NCBI RefSeq assembly: GCF_028473605.1
Contig: NZ_CP097267.1
Location: 4,890,501 to 4,954,500 of the forward strand
From: Acidovorax sp. NCPPB 3576
Lineage (GTDB): Bacteria; Pseudomonadota; Gammaproteobacteria; Burkholderiales; Burkholderiaceae_C
Direction: 5' to 3'
Length of the DNA: 64,000 nt
Shown here: one piece after another, positions 33,104-44,515 of the stretch
Layout of the letters: every line of letters begins with the position of its first letter
Numbering within the stretch: position 1 is the first letter of the stretch
Position numbers and translations under genes: made by a program
The notes under the pieces: generated by a model
What the model was told of the DNA's origin: nothing
Seen by the model: the letters and a program-made list of their open reading frames with translations, nothing else
Database searches by the model: none

Positions 33104-33886
33104 ATGCTCAATGCTCTATGGCCACAGCACTGGACCCGCCAGCACCGCAGCAATGCAACGCTGGTATCGGCCCTGCTGCTGATGGTGTTGGCGCTGGCCC
33201 TGCTGGGCCAGCTTCTTTCCTTCCTGCCTGACCCGATCGGACCGAACGCCCAGGCGTTCTCCGACGGCGCGCGCACCACGCTGTGGCTCACCCTGGTGAG
33301 CGGCAGCGTGGGCCTGGTGCTGGGCACCAGTGCCGCGCTCGCCCGCACCTCGCGCTGGATCGCGATGCGCTGGGTCGCCGGGTTCTACATCTGGGTCATC
33401 CGCGGCACGCCGCTGCTGGTGCAAATCCTCTTCGTGTACTTCGCGCTGCCGGTGCTGGTGCCGGGGCTGAACCTGCCCGACTTCGCCTCCGCCGTCGTGG
33501 CGCTGGGCCTGAACGTGGGGGCCTACAACGCCGAAGCCGTGCGCGCCGGCCTGCTGGCCGTGCCGCGCGGGCAGACCGAGGCGGCGCGGGCGCTGGGCCT
33601 GTCGCGCCTGCACGTGTTCTTCGACGTCGTGTTTCCGCAGGCCTTCAAGATCTCGCTGCCGCCGCTGGTGAGCAACTTCGTGGCGCTGCTCAAGGACTCG
33701 TCGCTCGCCTACGCCATCGGCGTGGTGGAGCTGACCAACGTGGGCAACCGCATCCAGTCGGCGACCTTCCAGCCCATCGCGACGCTCTCCACCGTGGCCG
33801 TCACCTACCTGCTGCTGACCACGCTGGTCACGCAGATCTCCAACGCCGTCGAGTACCGCTTCGACGTGGAAGGACGGGCCCAATGA
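33104..33886 (+). CDS. Polar amino acid ABC transporter permease
   Basis: The 260-residue membrane protein has five to six helices and the HisM/GlnP family start [20 protein letters not shown]. The EAA loop that binds the ATPase is seen as [39 protein letters not shown] is the usual helix pair of this family. A short N-terminal hydrophobic helix precedes the domain. Its stop overlaps the ATG of the ATPase gene (ATGA). One permease is enough in systems where it forms a homodimer. Confidence 0.9.
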   Translation: MLNALWPQHWTRQHRSNATLVSALLLMVLALALLGQLLSFLPDPIGPNAQAFSDGARTTLWLTLVSGSVGLVLGTSAALARTSRWIAMRWVAGFYIWVIRGTPLLVQILFVYFALPVLVPGLNLPDFASAVVALGLNVGAYNAEAVRAGLLAVPRGQTEAARALGLSRLHVFFDVVFPQAFKISLPPLVSNFVALLKDSSLAYAIGVVELTNVGNRIQSATFQPIATLSTVAVTYLLLTTLVTQISNAVEYRFDVEGRAQ

Positions 33887-34626
33887 GCCAGGCCACGCCC
33901 TACATCGTCGCCGACTGCGTGTGCAAGTCGTTCGGCGCGCACCAGGTGCTCAAGGAGGTGTCCACCACCTTCAACACGGGCGAGGTGACGGTCATCATCG
34001 GCGCCTCGGGCTCGGGCAAGAGCACGCTGCTGCGGGCCATCAACCGGCTGGAGCCGCACGACAGCGGCCGCATCACCATCGGCGGCACCGAGGTGACCGA
34101 CGACCAGCGCACGCTGCAAAAGCAGCGCAGCGAGGTCGGCATGGTGTTCCAGCAGTTCAACCTGTTCGGCCACATGAGCGTGCTGGACAACGTGACACTG
34201 GCGCCCCGCCGCATCCACCGCACGCCGCGCGCCAAGGCCAACGAACAGGCCATGGCGCTGCTGCGGCGCGTGGGCATGCAGGACCATGCGCACAAGTACC
34301 CCTGGCAACTGTCCGGCGGGCAGCAGCAGCGCGTGGCCATCGCCCGCGCGCTGGCCATGGCGCCCAAGGTGATGCTGTTCGACGAGCCCACCTCCGCCCT
34401 GGACCCCGAGATGGTGCAGGAGGTGCTGGACGTCATGCGCGAGCTGGCCCGTGGCGGCATGACCATGATCGTGGTCACGCACGAAATGGGCTTTGCGCGC
34501 GAGGTGGCCGACCGCGTGATGTTCTTCGACCAGGGACGCATCGCGCACGACGCGCCGCCGGCCGAGTTTTTCGGCAACCCCGCCAGCGACCGCATCCGCG
34601 CCTTCATCGGCCGCATGAGTGGATGA
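33883..34626 (+). CDS. Polar amino acid ABC transporter ATPase
   Basis: The 247-residue ATPase carries Walker A ([16 protein letters not shown]), the Q-loop [18 protein letters not shown], the signature [18 protein letters not shown], Walker [14 protein letters not shown] and the switch His in [12 protein letters not shown]. This is the GlnQ/HisP pattern, including the characteristic [15 protein letters not shown]. It overlaps the permease stop by 4 nt and completes the operon begun by the binding protein. A GC-rich palindrome follows its stop. Confidence 0.92.
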   Translation: MSQATPYIVADCVCKSFGAHQVLKEVSTTFNTGEVTVIIGASGSGKSTLLRAINRLEPHDSGRITIGGTEVTDDQRTLQKQRSEVGMVFQQFNLFGHMSVLDNVTLAPRRIHRTPRAKANEQAMALLRRVGMQDHAHKYPWQLSGGQQQRVAIARALAMAPKVMLFDEPTSALDPEMVQEVLDVMRELARGGMTMIVVTHEMGFAREVADRVMFFDQGRIAHDAPPAEFFGNPASDRIRAFIGRMSG

Positions 34627-34629
34627 ACC

Positions 34630-34651
34630 GGGGAGGCACGTGCCTCCCCTT
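34630..34651 (+). terminator. GC-rich palindrome after the ABC operon, probable terminator
   Basis: GGGGAGGCAC / GTGCCTCCCC forms a perfect 10-bp stem four bases after the ATPase stop. Only two T follow, so it is a weak intrinsic terminator or an RNA 3'-end stabiliser. Confidence 0.6.
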
Positions 34652-34713
34652 CCCGCTGCTGGCTACCGTCAATTTTCCGGCCCGCGCGCTTGCGGGCGCG
34701 CGGGCCTGCTTCC

Positions 34714-35625
34714 ATGAAACCTGAACGCCTGGGCCTGTTGGCCCTGCTCGCCGTGACCCTGGTATGGGGCACGACCTTCCCCGCGATGAAGCTGCTGTCG
34801 GCGCACCTCGATGCGTTGCAGCTGATCTGGCTGCGCTTTGCCATCGCGCTGCTGGTGCTCGGCCCGCTGTGGCGCGGCATGCGCCGCACCGAGATGCACT
34901 GGGGGCTGGGGCTGGGCGTGCTGCTTTTTCTGGCGTTCTGGCTGCAGATCGAAGGGCTGGCGCGCACCACCAGCAACCGCAATGCCTTCGTGACGGGCCT
35001 GAACGTGCTCGTCGTGCCGCTGCTGGCGATGGCCTTGCTGGGCCGGCGCTACGGCTGGCGCCTGTGGGCCGCCTGCGTGCTGGCCCTTGCCGGCATGGCG
35101 CTGATGTTCCACGAGAACGATCCCTGGAACCTGGGCGATACGCTGACCTTCGCCAGCACGCTGTTCTATGCCATGTACATCCTGGCGCTGGAAGAATGCG
35201 CGCGCCGCACGGCCGCCGAACCCGTGCGCGCCACGCGCATGGCCGCGGCGCAGGCCACGACGATGCTGGTCGCCTCCAGCGTGCTGATCGCCGTGCGCCA
35301 CGGCGGGTTGGGCAGCACGTGGGCGTCGCTGGCCACCCTGTCGGTGCCGTCGTGGATCGCCCTGGTTTACCTCGGCCTGCTGGCCAGCGTGGTGGTGGTG
35401 ACGCTGCAGGCCTGGGGCCAGCAGCGAGTGGATGCGATGCGCAGCGCCATCGTGTTCGGGCTGGAGCCCGTGTTCGCCGCGCTCACGGCGTGGGTGCTGA
35501 TCGACGAGCGCCTGGGCATCGCCGGGGTGGCCGGCGCGGCGCTGATCGTGGCGGCGCTGATCTTCAGCCAGTGGCGGCCCGCACCGCGAAACGCCATTCC
35601 AGGCAACGCGCGGCCCCGGAACTGA
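34714..35625 (+). CDS. EamA/DMT-family transporter
   Basis: The 303-residue protein has ten predicted helices in two EamA repeats: LVWGTTFPAMKLL in repeat one and YLGLLASVVVVTLQAWGQQR in repeat two, ending FAALTAWVLIDERLGIAGVA. The family exports amino acids and other metabolites. ATG 34714 puts the first helix at the N-terminus; the upstream in-frame ATG at 34690 adds eight residues with no benefit. It lies alone, convergent with the mrdA gene. Confidence 0.9.
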   Translation: MKPERLGLLALLAVTLVWGTTFPAMKLLSAHLDALQLIWLRFAIALLVLGPLWRGMRRTEMHWGLGLGVLLFLAFWLQIEGLARTTSNRNAFVTGLNVLVVPLLAMALLGRRYGWRLWAACVLALAGMALMFHENDPWNLGDTLTFASTLFYAMYILALEECARRTAAEPVRATRMAAAQATTMLVASSVLIAVRHGGLGSTWASLATLSVPSWIALVYLGLLASVVVVTLQAWGQQRVDAMRSAIVFGLEPVFAALTAWVLIDERLGIAGVAGAALIVAALIFSQWRPAPRNAIPGNARPRN

Positions 35626-35646
35626 GCCACGCCGCGGCGCGGCGCA

Positions 35647-37587
35647 TCAGGGGTCGATGAGCGGCACGTCGGCCGCGCGCAGCGGCGTGCCGATGGGTGC
35701 CGCCGCCTGGCCCTTGCGCACGGCGGCCATGTCCTGCTCGTTGGGGTAGTCGCCCTGCAGCCAGTAGTCGAACACGCGCCGCGCGATGGGCGCGGCATGC
35801 GCGGCGCCGAAGCCGGCGTTCTCCACGATCACCGCCAGCGCCAGGCGCGGGTTTTCAGCCGGGGCAAAGGCCGCGAACAGCGAGTGGTCGCGCTGGTGGT
35901 CTTCGAGCGCCTTGGCGTTGTACTTGACGTTCTGCCCCAGGCTCACGGCCTGCGCCGTGCCGGTCTTGCCCGCCGAGGTGTAAGGGGCGCCCGCGAACAC
36001 GCGCGTGCCGGTGCCGCCCTTGTTCACTGCGACCAGGGCATTGCGAACGATCTCCACATTCCTGGGCGAAAAGCCCAGGTCCTGCCCGGGAGGCTGCTGC
36101 ACTTCGGTGACCTGGCCCGTCACCGTGTCCTTGATGGCCTTGATGAGGTGGGGCCGGTAGCGCGTGCCGCCATTGGCCAGCGTGGCCTCGGCCAGCGCCA
36201 GCTGCAGCATGGTGAAGTTGTTGTACCCCTGGCCGATGCCCAGCGACACCGTCTCGCCCGAATACCAGCGGCGCATCTCGGGGCGCTTGTAGGTGTTGCG
36301 CTTCCACTCGGTGCTGGGCAGCACGCCGCGCACCTCGCCGTTGATGTCGATGCCGGTGGCCTGCCCGAAACCGAGCGGCTTCATGAAGTCGTGGATGGCG
36401 TCCACACCCATGTCCACGGCCAGCGAATAGAAGTACGTGTTGCTGGAGAACTGGATGGCGCGGTGCATGTCCACCCCGCCCAGCCCGCCTTCGTGGCTGC
36501 GGAAGGTGTGGCCGCCGTAGGTGTAGAAACCCGGGTCGTTGTACACCTGCGTGGGGGAGCGCTTGTTCAGCTGCAGCGCGCCGAGCGCCATGAACGGCTT
36601 GTAGGTCGAGCCCGGCGGGTAGGTGCCGCGCAGCGCGCGGTTGAGCAGCGGCTTGTCGATCGATTCGTTGAGCGCCTGCCAGTTCTCGCTGTCGATGCCC
36701 TCCACGAACAGGTTCGGATCGAACGTGGGTTTGCTGACCAGCGCCACGACCTCGCCGTTGCGCGGATCGATGGCCACCAGCGCACCGCGGCGTTCGCCGA
36801 ACATCTCCTCGATCATCTTCTGCAGTTTGATATCGATGGACAGCATCACCGTATTGCCCGGCGTGGCCGGGTGGCTGGCCAGGCGCCGCACCGCATGCCC
36901 GCCGGCGGACGTTTCCATGCGCTCCACGCCGGTCTGTCCGTGCAGGGTGCTCTCGAAGCCCTGCTCCACACCCAGCTTGCCGATATGGTCGGTGCCGCGG
37001 TAGTTGGCCGCGTCTTCCGACTCGTCGATGCGCTCTTTCTCGCGCTGGTTGATGCGGCCGATGTAGCCGATCGCGTGGCTGGCCACCTCGCCCATCGGGT
37101 AGTTTCGAAACAGCCGGGCCTTGATGTCCACGCCAGGAAAGCGGTAGCGCTGCGCCGTGAAGCGCGCCACCTCCTCATCGGACAGGCGCGTGCGGATGGG
37201 CAGCGATTCGAAGTTGCGCGACTCGTCCATGAGCCGCTTGAAGCGGCGGCGGTCGCGCGGGTGGATGTCCAGCACCTTGGACAGGGCGTCGATGGTGTCG
37301 TCCAGCGATTCGACCTTGGAGGGCGTGATCTCCAGCGTGTAGGCCGAATAGTTGGTGGCCAGCACCACGCCGTTGCGGTCCATGATGAGCCCGCGGTTGG
37401 GCACGATGGGCACCACGGCCGTGCGGTTACTCTCGGCCTGCTCGGCCAGGTCGTCGTGGCGCACCACCTGCAGGTACACGAGCCGCGCCACCACCAGGCA
37501 CAGCGCCATCAACACCACCAGCGCCACCACGAAAACGCGGGTGCGGAAACGCGACGCATCGGCTTCGGTGTTGCGCAGTTCGGTCAT
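35647..37587 (-). CDS. mrdA: Penicillin-binding protein 2 (elongasome transpeptidase)
   Basis: The 646-residue protein has an N-terminal membrane helix (VFVVALVVLMALCLVVARLVY), a dimerisation domain and a transpeptidase domain. The active-site Ser 327 and Lys 330 lie in PPGSTYKPF, the second motif is FSSNTYFYS and the third is AGKTGTAQ. This is PBP2, the class B peptidoglycan transpeptidase of lateral wall growth. It follows mreD by 47 nt in the order mreB-mreC-mreD-mrdA. rodA is expected next in many relatives but the window shows a convergent EamA gene instead. Confidence 0.95.
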   Translation of the reverse strand: MTELRNTEADASRFRTRVFVVALVVLMALCLVVARLVYLQVVRHDDLAEQAESNRTAVVPIVPNRGLIMDRNGVVLATNYSAYTLEITPSKVESLDDTIDALSKVLDIHPRDRRRFKRLMDESRNFESLPIRTRLSDEEVARFTAQRYRFPGVDIKARLFRNYPMGEVASHAIGYIGRINQREKERIDESEDAANYRGTDHIGKLGVEQGFESTLHGQTGVERMETSAGGHAVRRLASHPATPGNTVMLSIDIKLQKMIEEMFGERRGALVAIDPRNGEVVALVSKPTFDPNLFVEGIDSENWQALNESIDKPLLNRALRGTYPPGSTYKPFMALGALQLNKRSPTQVYNDPGFYTYGGHTFRSHEGGLGGVDMHRAIQFSSNTYFYSLAVDMGVDAIHDFMKPLGFGQATGIDINGEVRGVLPSTEWKRNTYKRPEMRRWYSGETVSLGIGQGYNNFTMLQLALAEATLANGGTRYRPHLIKAIKDTVTGQVTEVQQPPGQDLGFSPRNVEIVRNALVAVNKGGTGTRVFAGAPYTSAGKTGTAQAVSLGQNVKYNAKALEDHQRDHSLFAAFAPAENPRLALAVIVENAGFGAAHAAPIARRVFDYWLQGDYPNEQDMAAVRKGQAAAPIGTPLRAADVPLIDP

Positions 37588-37634
37588 GTCGGCGAAACGG
37601 TCAGGTCAGTTCAGGGTGCGGGCGGAAACCACGC

Positions 37635-38153
37635 TCACAGCGGGCGGTTTTCATCGCGGTCGGGCGGGCGGCGCTGCGGCGCCAGCAGTATCCAACTGGC
37701 GAGCGGCCACAGCAAGGCCTCCAGGCACGGCGCCACCAGGCCCTCGAAGCCGGGCAGGATGCCGCCCGACACGATGCGGATCAACAGCTCGATCGCATGG
37801 GCAGCAATGAACAGCGGAAACACTTGCAGCGCCTGCGACGGCACGCTGAACCACAGCAGGCGGCGGTGCATGTAAAGGGCGCCGTACATCAGCGCGCAGT
37901 AGGCCAGGGCGTGCTGCCCGAGCAGTGCTGTCTGGTACACGTCCATGCACAGCCCCATGGCAAAGGCCACGCCCATGCCCACGCGCTGCGGCTGGTGCAC
38001 GCCCCAGAACACGAGCAGCACCATGACGAGGTCGGGCGTCCACACCACGCGCCCGAGCGGCAGCATGTTGAACGCCAGCGCCACCAGCAGGCTGGCGACG
38101 ATGAACAGGGGGCTGACCGGCAGCAGCAGTTGCTGCCCGCGGGGCATGATCAT
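37635..38153 (-). CDS. mreD: Rod shape-determining protein MreD
   Basis: The 172-residue membrane protein has about five helices and family segments such as LALAFNMLPLG and VLLVFWGVHQPQRVGMGVAF, with GLCMDVYQTALLGQHALAY in the middle. MreD joins the elongasome with MreC, PBP2 and RodA. Its gene lies between mreC and mrdA. The start at 38153 (MIMPRGQQLLL) is preferred, with the second ATG close by at 38147. Confidence 0.92.
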   Translation of the reverse strand: MIMPRGQQLLLPVSPLFIVASLLVALAFNMLPLGRVVWTPDLVMVLLVFWGVHQPQRVGMGVAFAMGLCMDVYQTALLGQHALAYCALMYGALYMHRRLLWFSVPSQALQVFPLFIAAHAIELLIRIVSGGILPGFEGLVAPCLEALLWPLASWILLAPQRRPPDRDENRPL

Positions 38154-38184
38154 GCGGACCTTCCAGGGCGGCGGACGTTGCGGA

Positions 38185-39102
38185 TCATCGGCGCCCCTTT
38201 CGGACCGGCGCGGCCGGTGCGGGCGCGGGGCGCTGCGGCAGATCGGCCGTCAGCGGCTTGAGCACCAGCACGTGGCGGGCCCCGTTCACCTGCGCCAGCG
38301 GCGCGCAGTAGATGCGGGCGAAGGCCGAGTCGGCGCGCCGCTCCACCCGCACCACGCGGGCCACGGGCAGCCCCGGCGGGTACAGGCCGTCCACGCCGCT
38401 GGTGGTGAGCAGGTCGTTTTCCTGCACGTCCGCATTGCCGGGCATGAAGCGCAGCTCCATTCCGCCGCCGTGGGCGATGACCGGATCGCCATAGGCCACG
38501 CTGCGGGCCCCGGTGCGCAGGTTCATCACGGGAATGGCCTGGTCGCGGTCGATGAGCAAGGTGACCTCGCTCAAGAACGGATGCACGCGCGTCACCTGGC
38601 CCAGCATGCCGGACTCGTCCATCACCGGCGAGCCGAGTTCGACGCCGGCCACCTGGCCCTGGTCGATCATCACGCGGCGGGTGTAGGGGTCGGCGGCATC
38701 GTAGATGACCTGCGCGGCCTGCGACGGCGTGGTCAGGCGCTCGCGCAGGTCCAGCAGCTTGCGCAGCCGCGCGTTCTCCTGCAAAAGCTGCTCGGCCTGG
38801 TTGGCGCGCTCCGACATCTGCGCCATGTTGCGGCGGGCGGTGTCGGCATCGGCCTGGGCCACCTGCAGCGTCTGGAAGTAGCCCGCGCCCTTGCTGGCGA
38901 ACTCCACCGGCTGCAGCATGGCCCACTGCAGCGGGTAGAGCGCCACGGCCACGGCCTTGCGCAGCGGATCGGTCACCTGGAACCGGGCATCCGCCACCAT
39001 CAAAAACAGCGCCAGGGCGCTGTAGAGGGCAAGGCGGGAGCGTGGCGAAGGCCCTTGCTTCAAGAAGGACGGCGCGGACCGTTCGAGCGTACCGAGGGGC
39101 AT
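38185..39102 (-). CDS. mreC: Rod shape-determining protein MreC
   Basis: The 305-residue bitopic protein has one membrane helix (RLALYSALALFLMVADARF), a coiled coil at about residues 70-115 (QADADTARRNMAQMSERANQ) and a double beta-barrel periplasmic domain (about 120-275; VMIDQGQVAGVELGSPVMDE, DLLTTSGVDGLYPPGLPVA). MreC is a periplasmic scaffold of the elongasome. The gene follows mreB by 176 nt. The Pro/Ala-rich tail with basic end (PVRKGRR) is common in related bacteria. Confidence 0.94.
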   Translation of the reverse strand: MPLGTLERSAPSFLKQGPSPRSRLALYSALALFLMVADARFQVTDPLRKAVAVALYPLQWAMLQPVEFASKGAGYFQTLQVAQADADTARRNMAQMSERANQAEQLLQENARLRKLLDLRERLTTPSQAAQVIYDAADPYTRRVMIDQGQVAGVELGSPVMDESGMLGQVTRVHPFLSEVTLLIDRDQAIPVMNLRTGARSVAYGDPVIAHGGGMELRFMPGNADVQENDLLTTSGVDGLYPPGLPVARVVRVERRADSAFARIYCAPLAQVNGARHVLVLKPLTADLPQRPAPAPAAPVRKGRR

Positions 39103-39278
39103 GGCAGGCGGGCCGATGGATCAGGCGACAGGCCGCGCTGCGGCCGAAGGCGGCATCAATGAACCAGCCACGGCCCGCCCGCAGCCTCGCACACCCGGCA
39201 GGGGCGGAAGGTGGGCGGCCATCGGTTGATCCATGTCTTTTTCCAAACGCCCGGGCTTCGCGCCCGGGGCCGGCCGTG

Positions 39279-40322
<1,044 letters not shown>

Positions 40323-40529
40323 TCAAAAATCCTCTCAGGCACGGCATGCACGTCGGCCTGCCATCGCCGGGTGATATTAGGGGGTGTTTATTGGATTTTT
40401 TCGCACAATGACCGGCAGTTGGGAGGGTATTGCGGCAAAGCCGGGATAATACCGCATCCCCTGTGAATAACTCCCTCCGGCATGGCCCGGATTTCAGCTT
40501 TACATCCGGTTTCCCACCCCCCTTCCCCT

Positions 40530-40829
40530 ATGGCACTGACACCCCAGGACATCGGTCGCATCGCCAATCTGGCGCGGCTCGATTTGAGTTCGGACGACAG
40601 TGAGCGCATGCTCACGCAGATCAACGGTTTCTTCGGCATCGTCGAGAAGATGCGGGCTGTGGATACTACCGGCATCGCACCCCTTGCGCACCCGGTCGCC
40701 GCCGTCCAGGCCGTGGCCCTGCGCCTGCGCGAGGACATCGCCAGCGAACCCGATCAACGCGAGGCCAACCAGCGCAGCGCGCCGGCCGTGGAAAACGGCC
40801 TGTTCCTCGTCCCCAAGGTCATCGAATAA
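40530..40829 (+). CDS. gatC: Asp-tRNA(Asn)/Glu-tRNA(Gln) amidotransferase subunit C
   Basis: This 99-residue protein starts [20 protein letters not shown], the canonical GatC start, and continues with the helical part that wraps around GatA ([26 protein letters not shown]). GatCAB transamidates misacylated Glu-tRNA(Gln) or Asp-tRNA(Asn). ATG 40530 is preferred over the in-frame ATG at 40482. gatA follows after 10 nt. Confidence 0.95.
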   Translation: MALTPQDIGRIANLARLDLSSDDSERMLTQINGFFGIVEKMRAVDTTGIAPLAHPVAAVQAVALRLREDIASEPDQREANQRSAPAVENGLFLVPKVIE

Positions 40830-40839
40830 GGGCGCCGCG

Positions 40840-42342
40840 ATGACCACCCACTCCAACACCGCATTGCACGACCTGGGCGTGGCCGCCCTGGCCACCGAAC
40901 TGCGCGAGCGCCGGGTCTCCGCCGTCGAGGCCGCCCAGCACTTCCTGGCCCGCGCCGCGGCCCACCAGAACCTGGGCGCCTACGTCGCCTTGAACGAAGA
41001 AGCCACCCTGGCGCAGGCCCGCGCGCAGGACGCGGCCATCGCGGCCGGCACGGCGGGCCCGCTGGCCGGCGTGCCCATCGCGCACAAGGACATCTTCGTC
41101 ACGCGCGACTTTCCCAGCACGGCCGGCTCCAAGATGCTGGCCGGCTACCAGTCGCCCTTCGACGCCACCGTGGTCGGCCAACTGGCCCACGCCGGCGCCG
41201 TCACGCTGGGCAAGCTCAACTGCGACGAGTTCGCCATGGGCTCGGCCAACGAGAACTCCGCCATAGCCCCCGTGGGCTTCGATGCGCCCGCGCCGGTGCG
41301 CAATCCCTGGGACGCCAGCCGCGTACCGGGCGGCTCGTCGGGTGGCAGCGCCGTGGCCGTCGCCGCGCGCCTGGCGCCTGCCGCCACGGGCACCGACACG
41401 GGCGGCTCGATCCGCCAGCCCGCCTCGTTCTGCGGCATCACGGGCATCAAGCCGACCTATGGCCGCGCCTCGCGCTACGGGATGATCGCCTTCGCCTCCA
41501 GCCTGGACCAGGCCGGCCCCATGGCCCGCTCCGCCGAGGACTGCGCCCTGCTGCTGTCGGCCATCTGCGGCCCGGACCTGGACCGCGACTCCACCTCGCT
41601 CGATCTGCCGGCGCAGGACTTCACCCGCCAACTGAACGACGGCATCGAGGGCCTGCGCATCGGCATTCCGGCGGAGTTCTTCGGCGAAGGCCTGGCGCCC
41701 GGCGTGCGCGCCGCGGTGGACGCCGCGCTCAAGGAATACGAAAAGCTGGGCGCGCAACTGGTGCCCATCAGCCTGCCGCGAACCGAGCTGTCCATTCCCG
41801 TGTACTACGTGATCGCACCGGCCGAGGCCTCGTCCAACCTCTCGCGGTTCGACGGCGTGAAGTTCGGCCACCGCGCCAGCGACTACACCGATCTGGTGGA
41901 CATGTACAAGAAGACGCGCGCCGAGGGCTTCGGCGACGAGGTCAAGCGCCGCATCATGATCGGCACCTACGTGCTGTCGCACGGCTACTACGACGCCTAC
42001 TACCTGCAGGCGCAGAAGATCCGCCGCATGATCGCCGACGACTTCCAGAATGCCTTCCAGTCGTGCGACCTGATCGCCGGCCCGGTGGCGCCCACGGTGG
42101 CCTGGAAGCTCGGCGAACACGGCAACGACCCGCTGGCCGACTACCTGGCCGACATCTTCACGCTGCCCGCCTCGCTCGCCGGCCTGCCCGGCATGAGCGT
42201 GCCCGCCGGCTTCGGCGAGGACGGCATGCCCGTGGGGCTGCAGCTGATCGGCAACTACTTCCAGGAAGGCCGGCTGCTCAATGCGGCGCACCGCCTGCAG
42301 CAAGCCACCGATTTCCACCTCCGCACGCCGGGAGGATTCTGA
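40840..42342 (+). CDS. gatA: Asp-tRNA(Asn)/Glu-tRNA(Gln) amidotransferase subunit A
   Basis: The 500-residue amidase has the Ser-cisSer-Lys triad: Lys in [11 protein letters not shown], and the two Ser in [15 protein letters not shown] and [15 protein letters not shown]. It releases ammonia from glutamine and channels it to GatB. Its length is normal. It lies between gatC and gatB with short gaps, as one operon. Confidence 0.97.
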   Translation: MTTHSNTALHDLGVAALATELRERRVSAVEAAQHFLARAAAHQNLGAYVALNEEATLAQARAQDAAIAAGTAGPLAGVPIAHKDIFVTRDFPSTAGSKMLAGYQSPFDATVVGQLAHAGAVTLGKLNCDEFAMGSANENSAIAPVGFDAPAPVRNPWDASRVPGGSSGGSAVAVAARLAPAATGTDTGGSIRQPASFCGITGIKPTYGRASRYGMIAFASSLDQAGPMARSAEDCALLLSAICGPDLDRDSTSLDLPAQDFTRQLNDGIEGLRIGIPAEFFGEGLAPGVRAAVDAALKEYEKLGAQLVPISLPRTELSIPVYYVIAPAEASSNLSRFDGVKFGHRASDYTDLVDMYKKTRAEGFGDEVKRRIMIGTYVLSHGYYDAYYLQAQKIRRMIADDFQNAFQSCDLIAGPVAPTVAWKLGEHGNDPLADYLADIFTLPASLAGLPGMSVPAGFGEDGMPVGLQLIGNYFQEGRLLNAAHRLQQATDFHLRTPGGF

Positions 42343-42344
42343 AC

Positions 42345-43805
42345 ATGACTGCCAAATTGATCCACGGCTACGAGGTCGTCATCGGCTTCGAGACCCACAC
42401 CCAGCTTGCGACGAAATCCAAGATTTTCAGCCGCGCCCCCACCGCCTTCGGTGCGGCGCCCAACACGCAGGCCTGCGCGGTGGACCTGGCCCTGCCGGGC
42501 ACCCTGCCCGTGATGAACCGCGAGGCCGTGGCCTGCGCTATCAAATTAGGACTGGCTCTGGGCTCCACCATTGCGCCGGAGAGCGTTTTCGCCCGCAAGA
42601 ACTACTTCTATCCGGATCTGCCCAAGGGCTACCAGATCAGCCAGTTCGAGATCCCCGTGGTGCAGGGCGGCGAGGTGTCGTTCTTCCTCGGTGACGAGAA
42701 GAAGACCGTGAAGCTCGTGCGCGCCCACCTGGAGGAAGACGCGGGCAAGTCGCTGCACGAAGACTTCATCGGCCAGAGCGGCATCGACCTGAACCGCGCC
42801 GGCACGCCGCTGCTGGAGATCGTGACCGAGCCCGACATGCGCTCGTCCGAAGAGGCCGTGGCCTACGCCAAGGAACTGCACAAGATCGTGACGTGGATCG
42901 GCATCTGCGACGGCAACATGCAGGAGGGCTCGTTCCGCTGCGACGCCAACGTCTCGGTGCGCAAGCCCGGAGCCCCGCTGGGCACGCGCCGCGAGATCAA
43001 GAACCTGAACAGCTTCAAGTTCATGCAGCAGGCGATCGACTACGAGATCCGCTGGCAGATCGAGCAGATCGAGGACGGCCACGCGATCCAGCAGGCCACG
43101 GTGCTGTTCGACCCCGGCACGGGCGAGACGCGCGCCATGCGCACCAAGGAAGACGCGGCCGACTACCGCTATTTCCCCGATCCGGACCTGCCACCGCTTC
43201 AGATTTCGCAGCAATGGGTGGACGAGCAGCGCGCGCTGATGCCCGAGCTGCCCCGCAGCATGGCCGCGCGGTTCGTGGCCGACTACGGCCTGCCGGAATA
43301 CGACGCGACCACGCTCACCCAGTCGAAGGCGATGGCAGCCTATTTCGAAACGGCCGCTCAGGCCAGCCAGCAACCCAAGCTGGTCAGCAACTGGATCATG
43401 GGCGAGGTGTCGCGGCGGGTGAATGCCGGCGAGGCCGACATCGCCTCGGCCCCCGTGGGCGCCGCCCAACTGGCGAAACTGGTCTCCCGCATCGCCGATG
43501 GCACGATCTCCAACAATGCCGCCCGGCAGGTGTTCGACGCGCTGTGGAGCGATGCGGCTGCGGGCGATGTGGACGCGATCATCGAGGCCAAGGGCCTCAA
43601 GCAGATGAACGACAGCGGCGCGCTGGAAAAGATCATCGACGACGTGATCGCCGCCAACCCCGACAACGTGGCCCAGTTCCGCGCCGGCAAGGACAAGGCC
43701 TTCAACGCCCTGGTGGGCCAGGCCATGAAGGCCAGCAAGGGCAAGGCCAATCCGCAGCAGGTGAACGATCTGCTGCGCGCCCGGCTCGCAGCGGCGTCTT
43801 CCTGA
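42345..43805 (+). CDS. gatB: Asp-tRNA(Asn)/Glu-tRNA(Gln) amidotransferase subunit B
   Basis: The 486-residue protein starts with [16 protein letters not shown] and has the conserved [19 protein letters not shown] and [15 protein letters not shown] segments of the GatB kinase domain, plus the YqeY-like C-terminal tail domain. It phosphorylates the tRNA-bound Glu or Asp before amidation. ATG 42345 lies 2 nt after the gatA stop. Around 42540 a few AT-rich codons (ATC AAA TTA GGA) stand out from the usual codon choice, but the protein is conserved there. A GC-rich hairpin (about 43817-43831) without T-run follows the stop. Confidence 0.96.
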   Translation: MTAKLIHGYEVVIGFETHTQLATKSKIFSRAPTAFGAAPNTQACAVDLALPGTLPVMNREAVACAIKLGLALGSTIAPESVFARKNYFYPDLPKGYQISQFEIPVVQGGEVSFFLGDEKKTVKLVRAHLEEDAGKSLHEDFIGQSGIDLNRAGTPLLEIVTEPDMRSSEEAVAYAKELHKIVTWIGICDGNMQEGSFRCDANVSVRKPGAPLGTRREIKNLNSFKFMQQAIDYEIRWQIEQIEDGHAIQQATVLFDPGTGETRAMRTKEDAADYRYFPDPDLPPLQISQQWVDEQRALMPELPRSMAARFVADYGLPEYDATTLTQSKAMAAYFETAAQASQQPKLVSNWIMGEVSRRVNAGEADIASAPVGAAQLAKLVSRIADGTISNNAARQVFDALWSDAAAGDVDAIIEAKGLKQMNDSGALEKIIDDVIAANPDNVAQFRAGKDKAFNALVGQAMKASKGKANPQQVNDLLRARLAAASS

Positions 43806-43841
43806 CGCCCACCCTGCCCCGGCCACCGGGGAAGGGGGCCT

Positions 43842-44510
43842 TTACTGTGAAGGCATGGCGGGGCGCTGCCCCGCCCAAAGGCTCTTGAGCTGCACCAGTT
43901 CGGCGTCGAACCGCTGGTGCACGCGGCGCTTTTCCTGCTCCTGGCCGGCGATGAATCGCTGTTGCTCTGCCAGGGCGTCCTCCTGCTCGGCGATCTGGCG
44001 GCGCAGGAGCATGGGCGCTTTGCTCGGATCGCGGCGGTAGAACTCCATTTCGGCATCGAGCGCCTTGCGCTGGCGCTGCAGGTCGGCCACGCGCTTTTCG
44101 GCAACAGCCGTGACTTCGTTGACCTGCTGGATGGCCGCGGCGCGTTCGGCATCGTGCGAGGCCTGGTCCGGGTAGCGGGCCACCAGCACACGCTCGCGGC
44201 GGCGCTCGTCGGCGGCTCGGGCGCGCTCGTCGGCCTCCTTGCGGCGCTGGGCCTCCAGGGCTGCACGCTCCTGGTCGGTGAGTGTGGGCCCCAGGCGCTG
44301 GCGCTCGGTGCCCGAAGGGCCCAGCACCCGCTGCTCGCGGTCCACGCACTCGGCAATGGGGCGGTCCGCCGTCAGGCGACGGCCCTGGGCATTCACGCAG
44401 GTATAGATGCCGGCGGTCGAAGAACCACTCGGCTGCGCCCAGGCCGGCGCGCCCGCCAGACCCGAAAGGACGATCGCCAACCCGCCGAGGCTCCAGGCCG
44501 TCTTGATCAA
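43842..44510 (-). CDS. Exported DUF4124-like protein with coiled coil
   Basis: The 222-residue protein has a Sec signal ending near APAWAQ at about residue 26. A small DUF4124-like domain follows (about 34-65; GIYTCVNAQGRRLTADRPIA with two Cys). The rest is a long charged helix, probably coiled coil, rich in Arg, Glu and Ala. Such proteins are common in Burkholderiales and uncharacterised. It is convergent with gatB and lies 5 nt behind pyrE on the same strand, so it may be read from the pyrE transcript. Confidence 0.75.
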   Translation of the reverse strand: MIKTAWSLGGLAIVLSGLAGAPAWAQPSGSSTAGIYTCVNAQGRRLTADRPIAECVDREQRVLGPSGTERQRLGPTLTDQERAALEAQRRKEADERARAADERRRERVLVARYPDQASHDAERAAAIQQVNEVTAVAEKRVADLQRQRKALDAEMEFYRRDPSKAPMLLRRQIAEQEDALAEQQRFIAGQEQEKRRVHQRFDAELVQLKSLWAGQRPAMPSQ

Positions 44511-44515
44511 ATGAA

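Noticed and set aside
42531..42600. Similarity of a gatB segment to the dispersed repeat (GCTATCAAATTAGG ... ATTGCGCCGGAGAGCGTTTT)
   Set aside because: The encoded protein segment aligns without gaps with GatB from distant bacteria, so nothing was inserted. The AT-rich codons are odd, but the likeness is probably chance.
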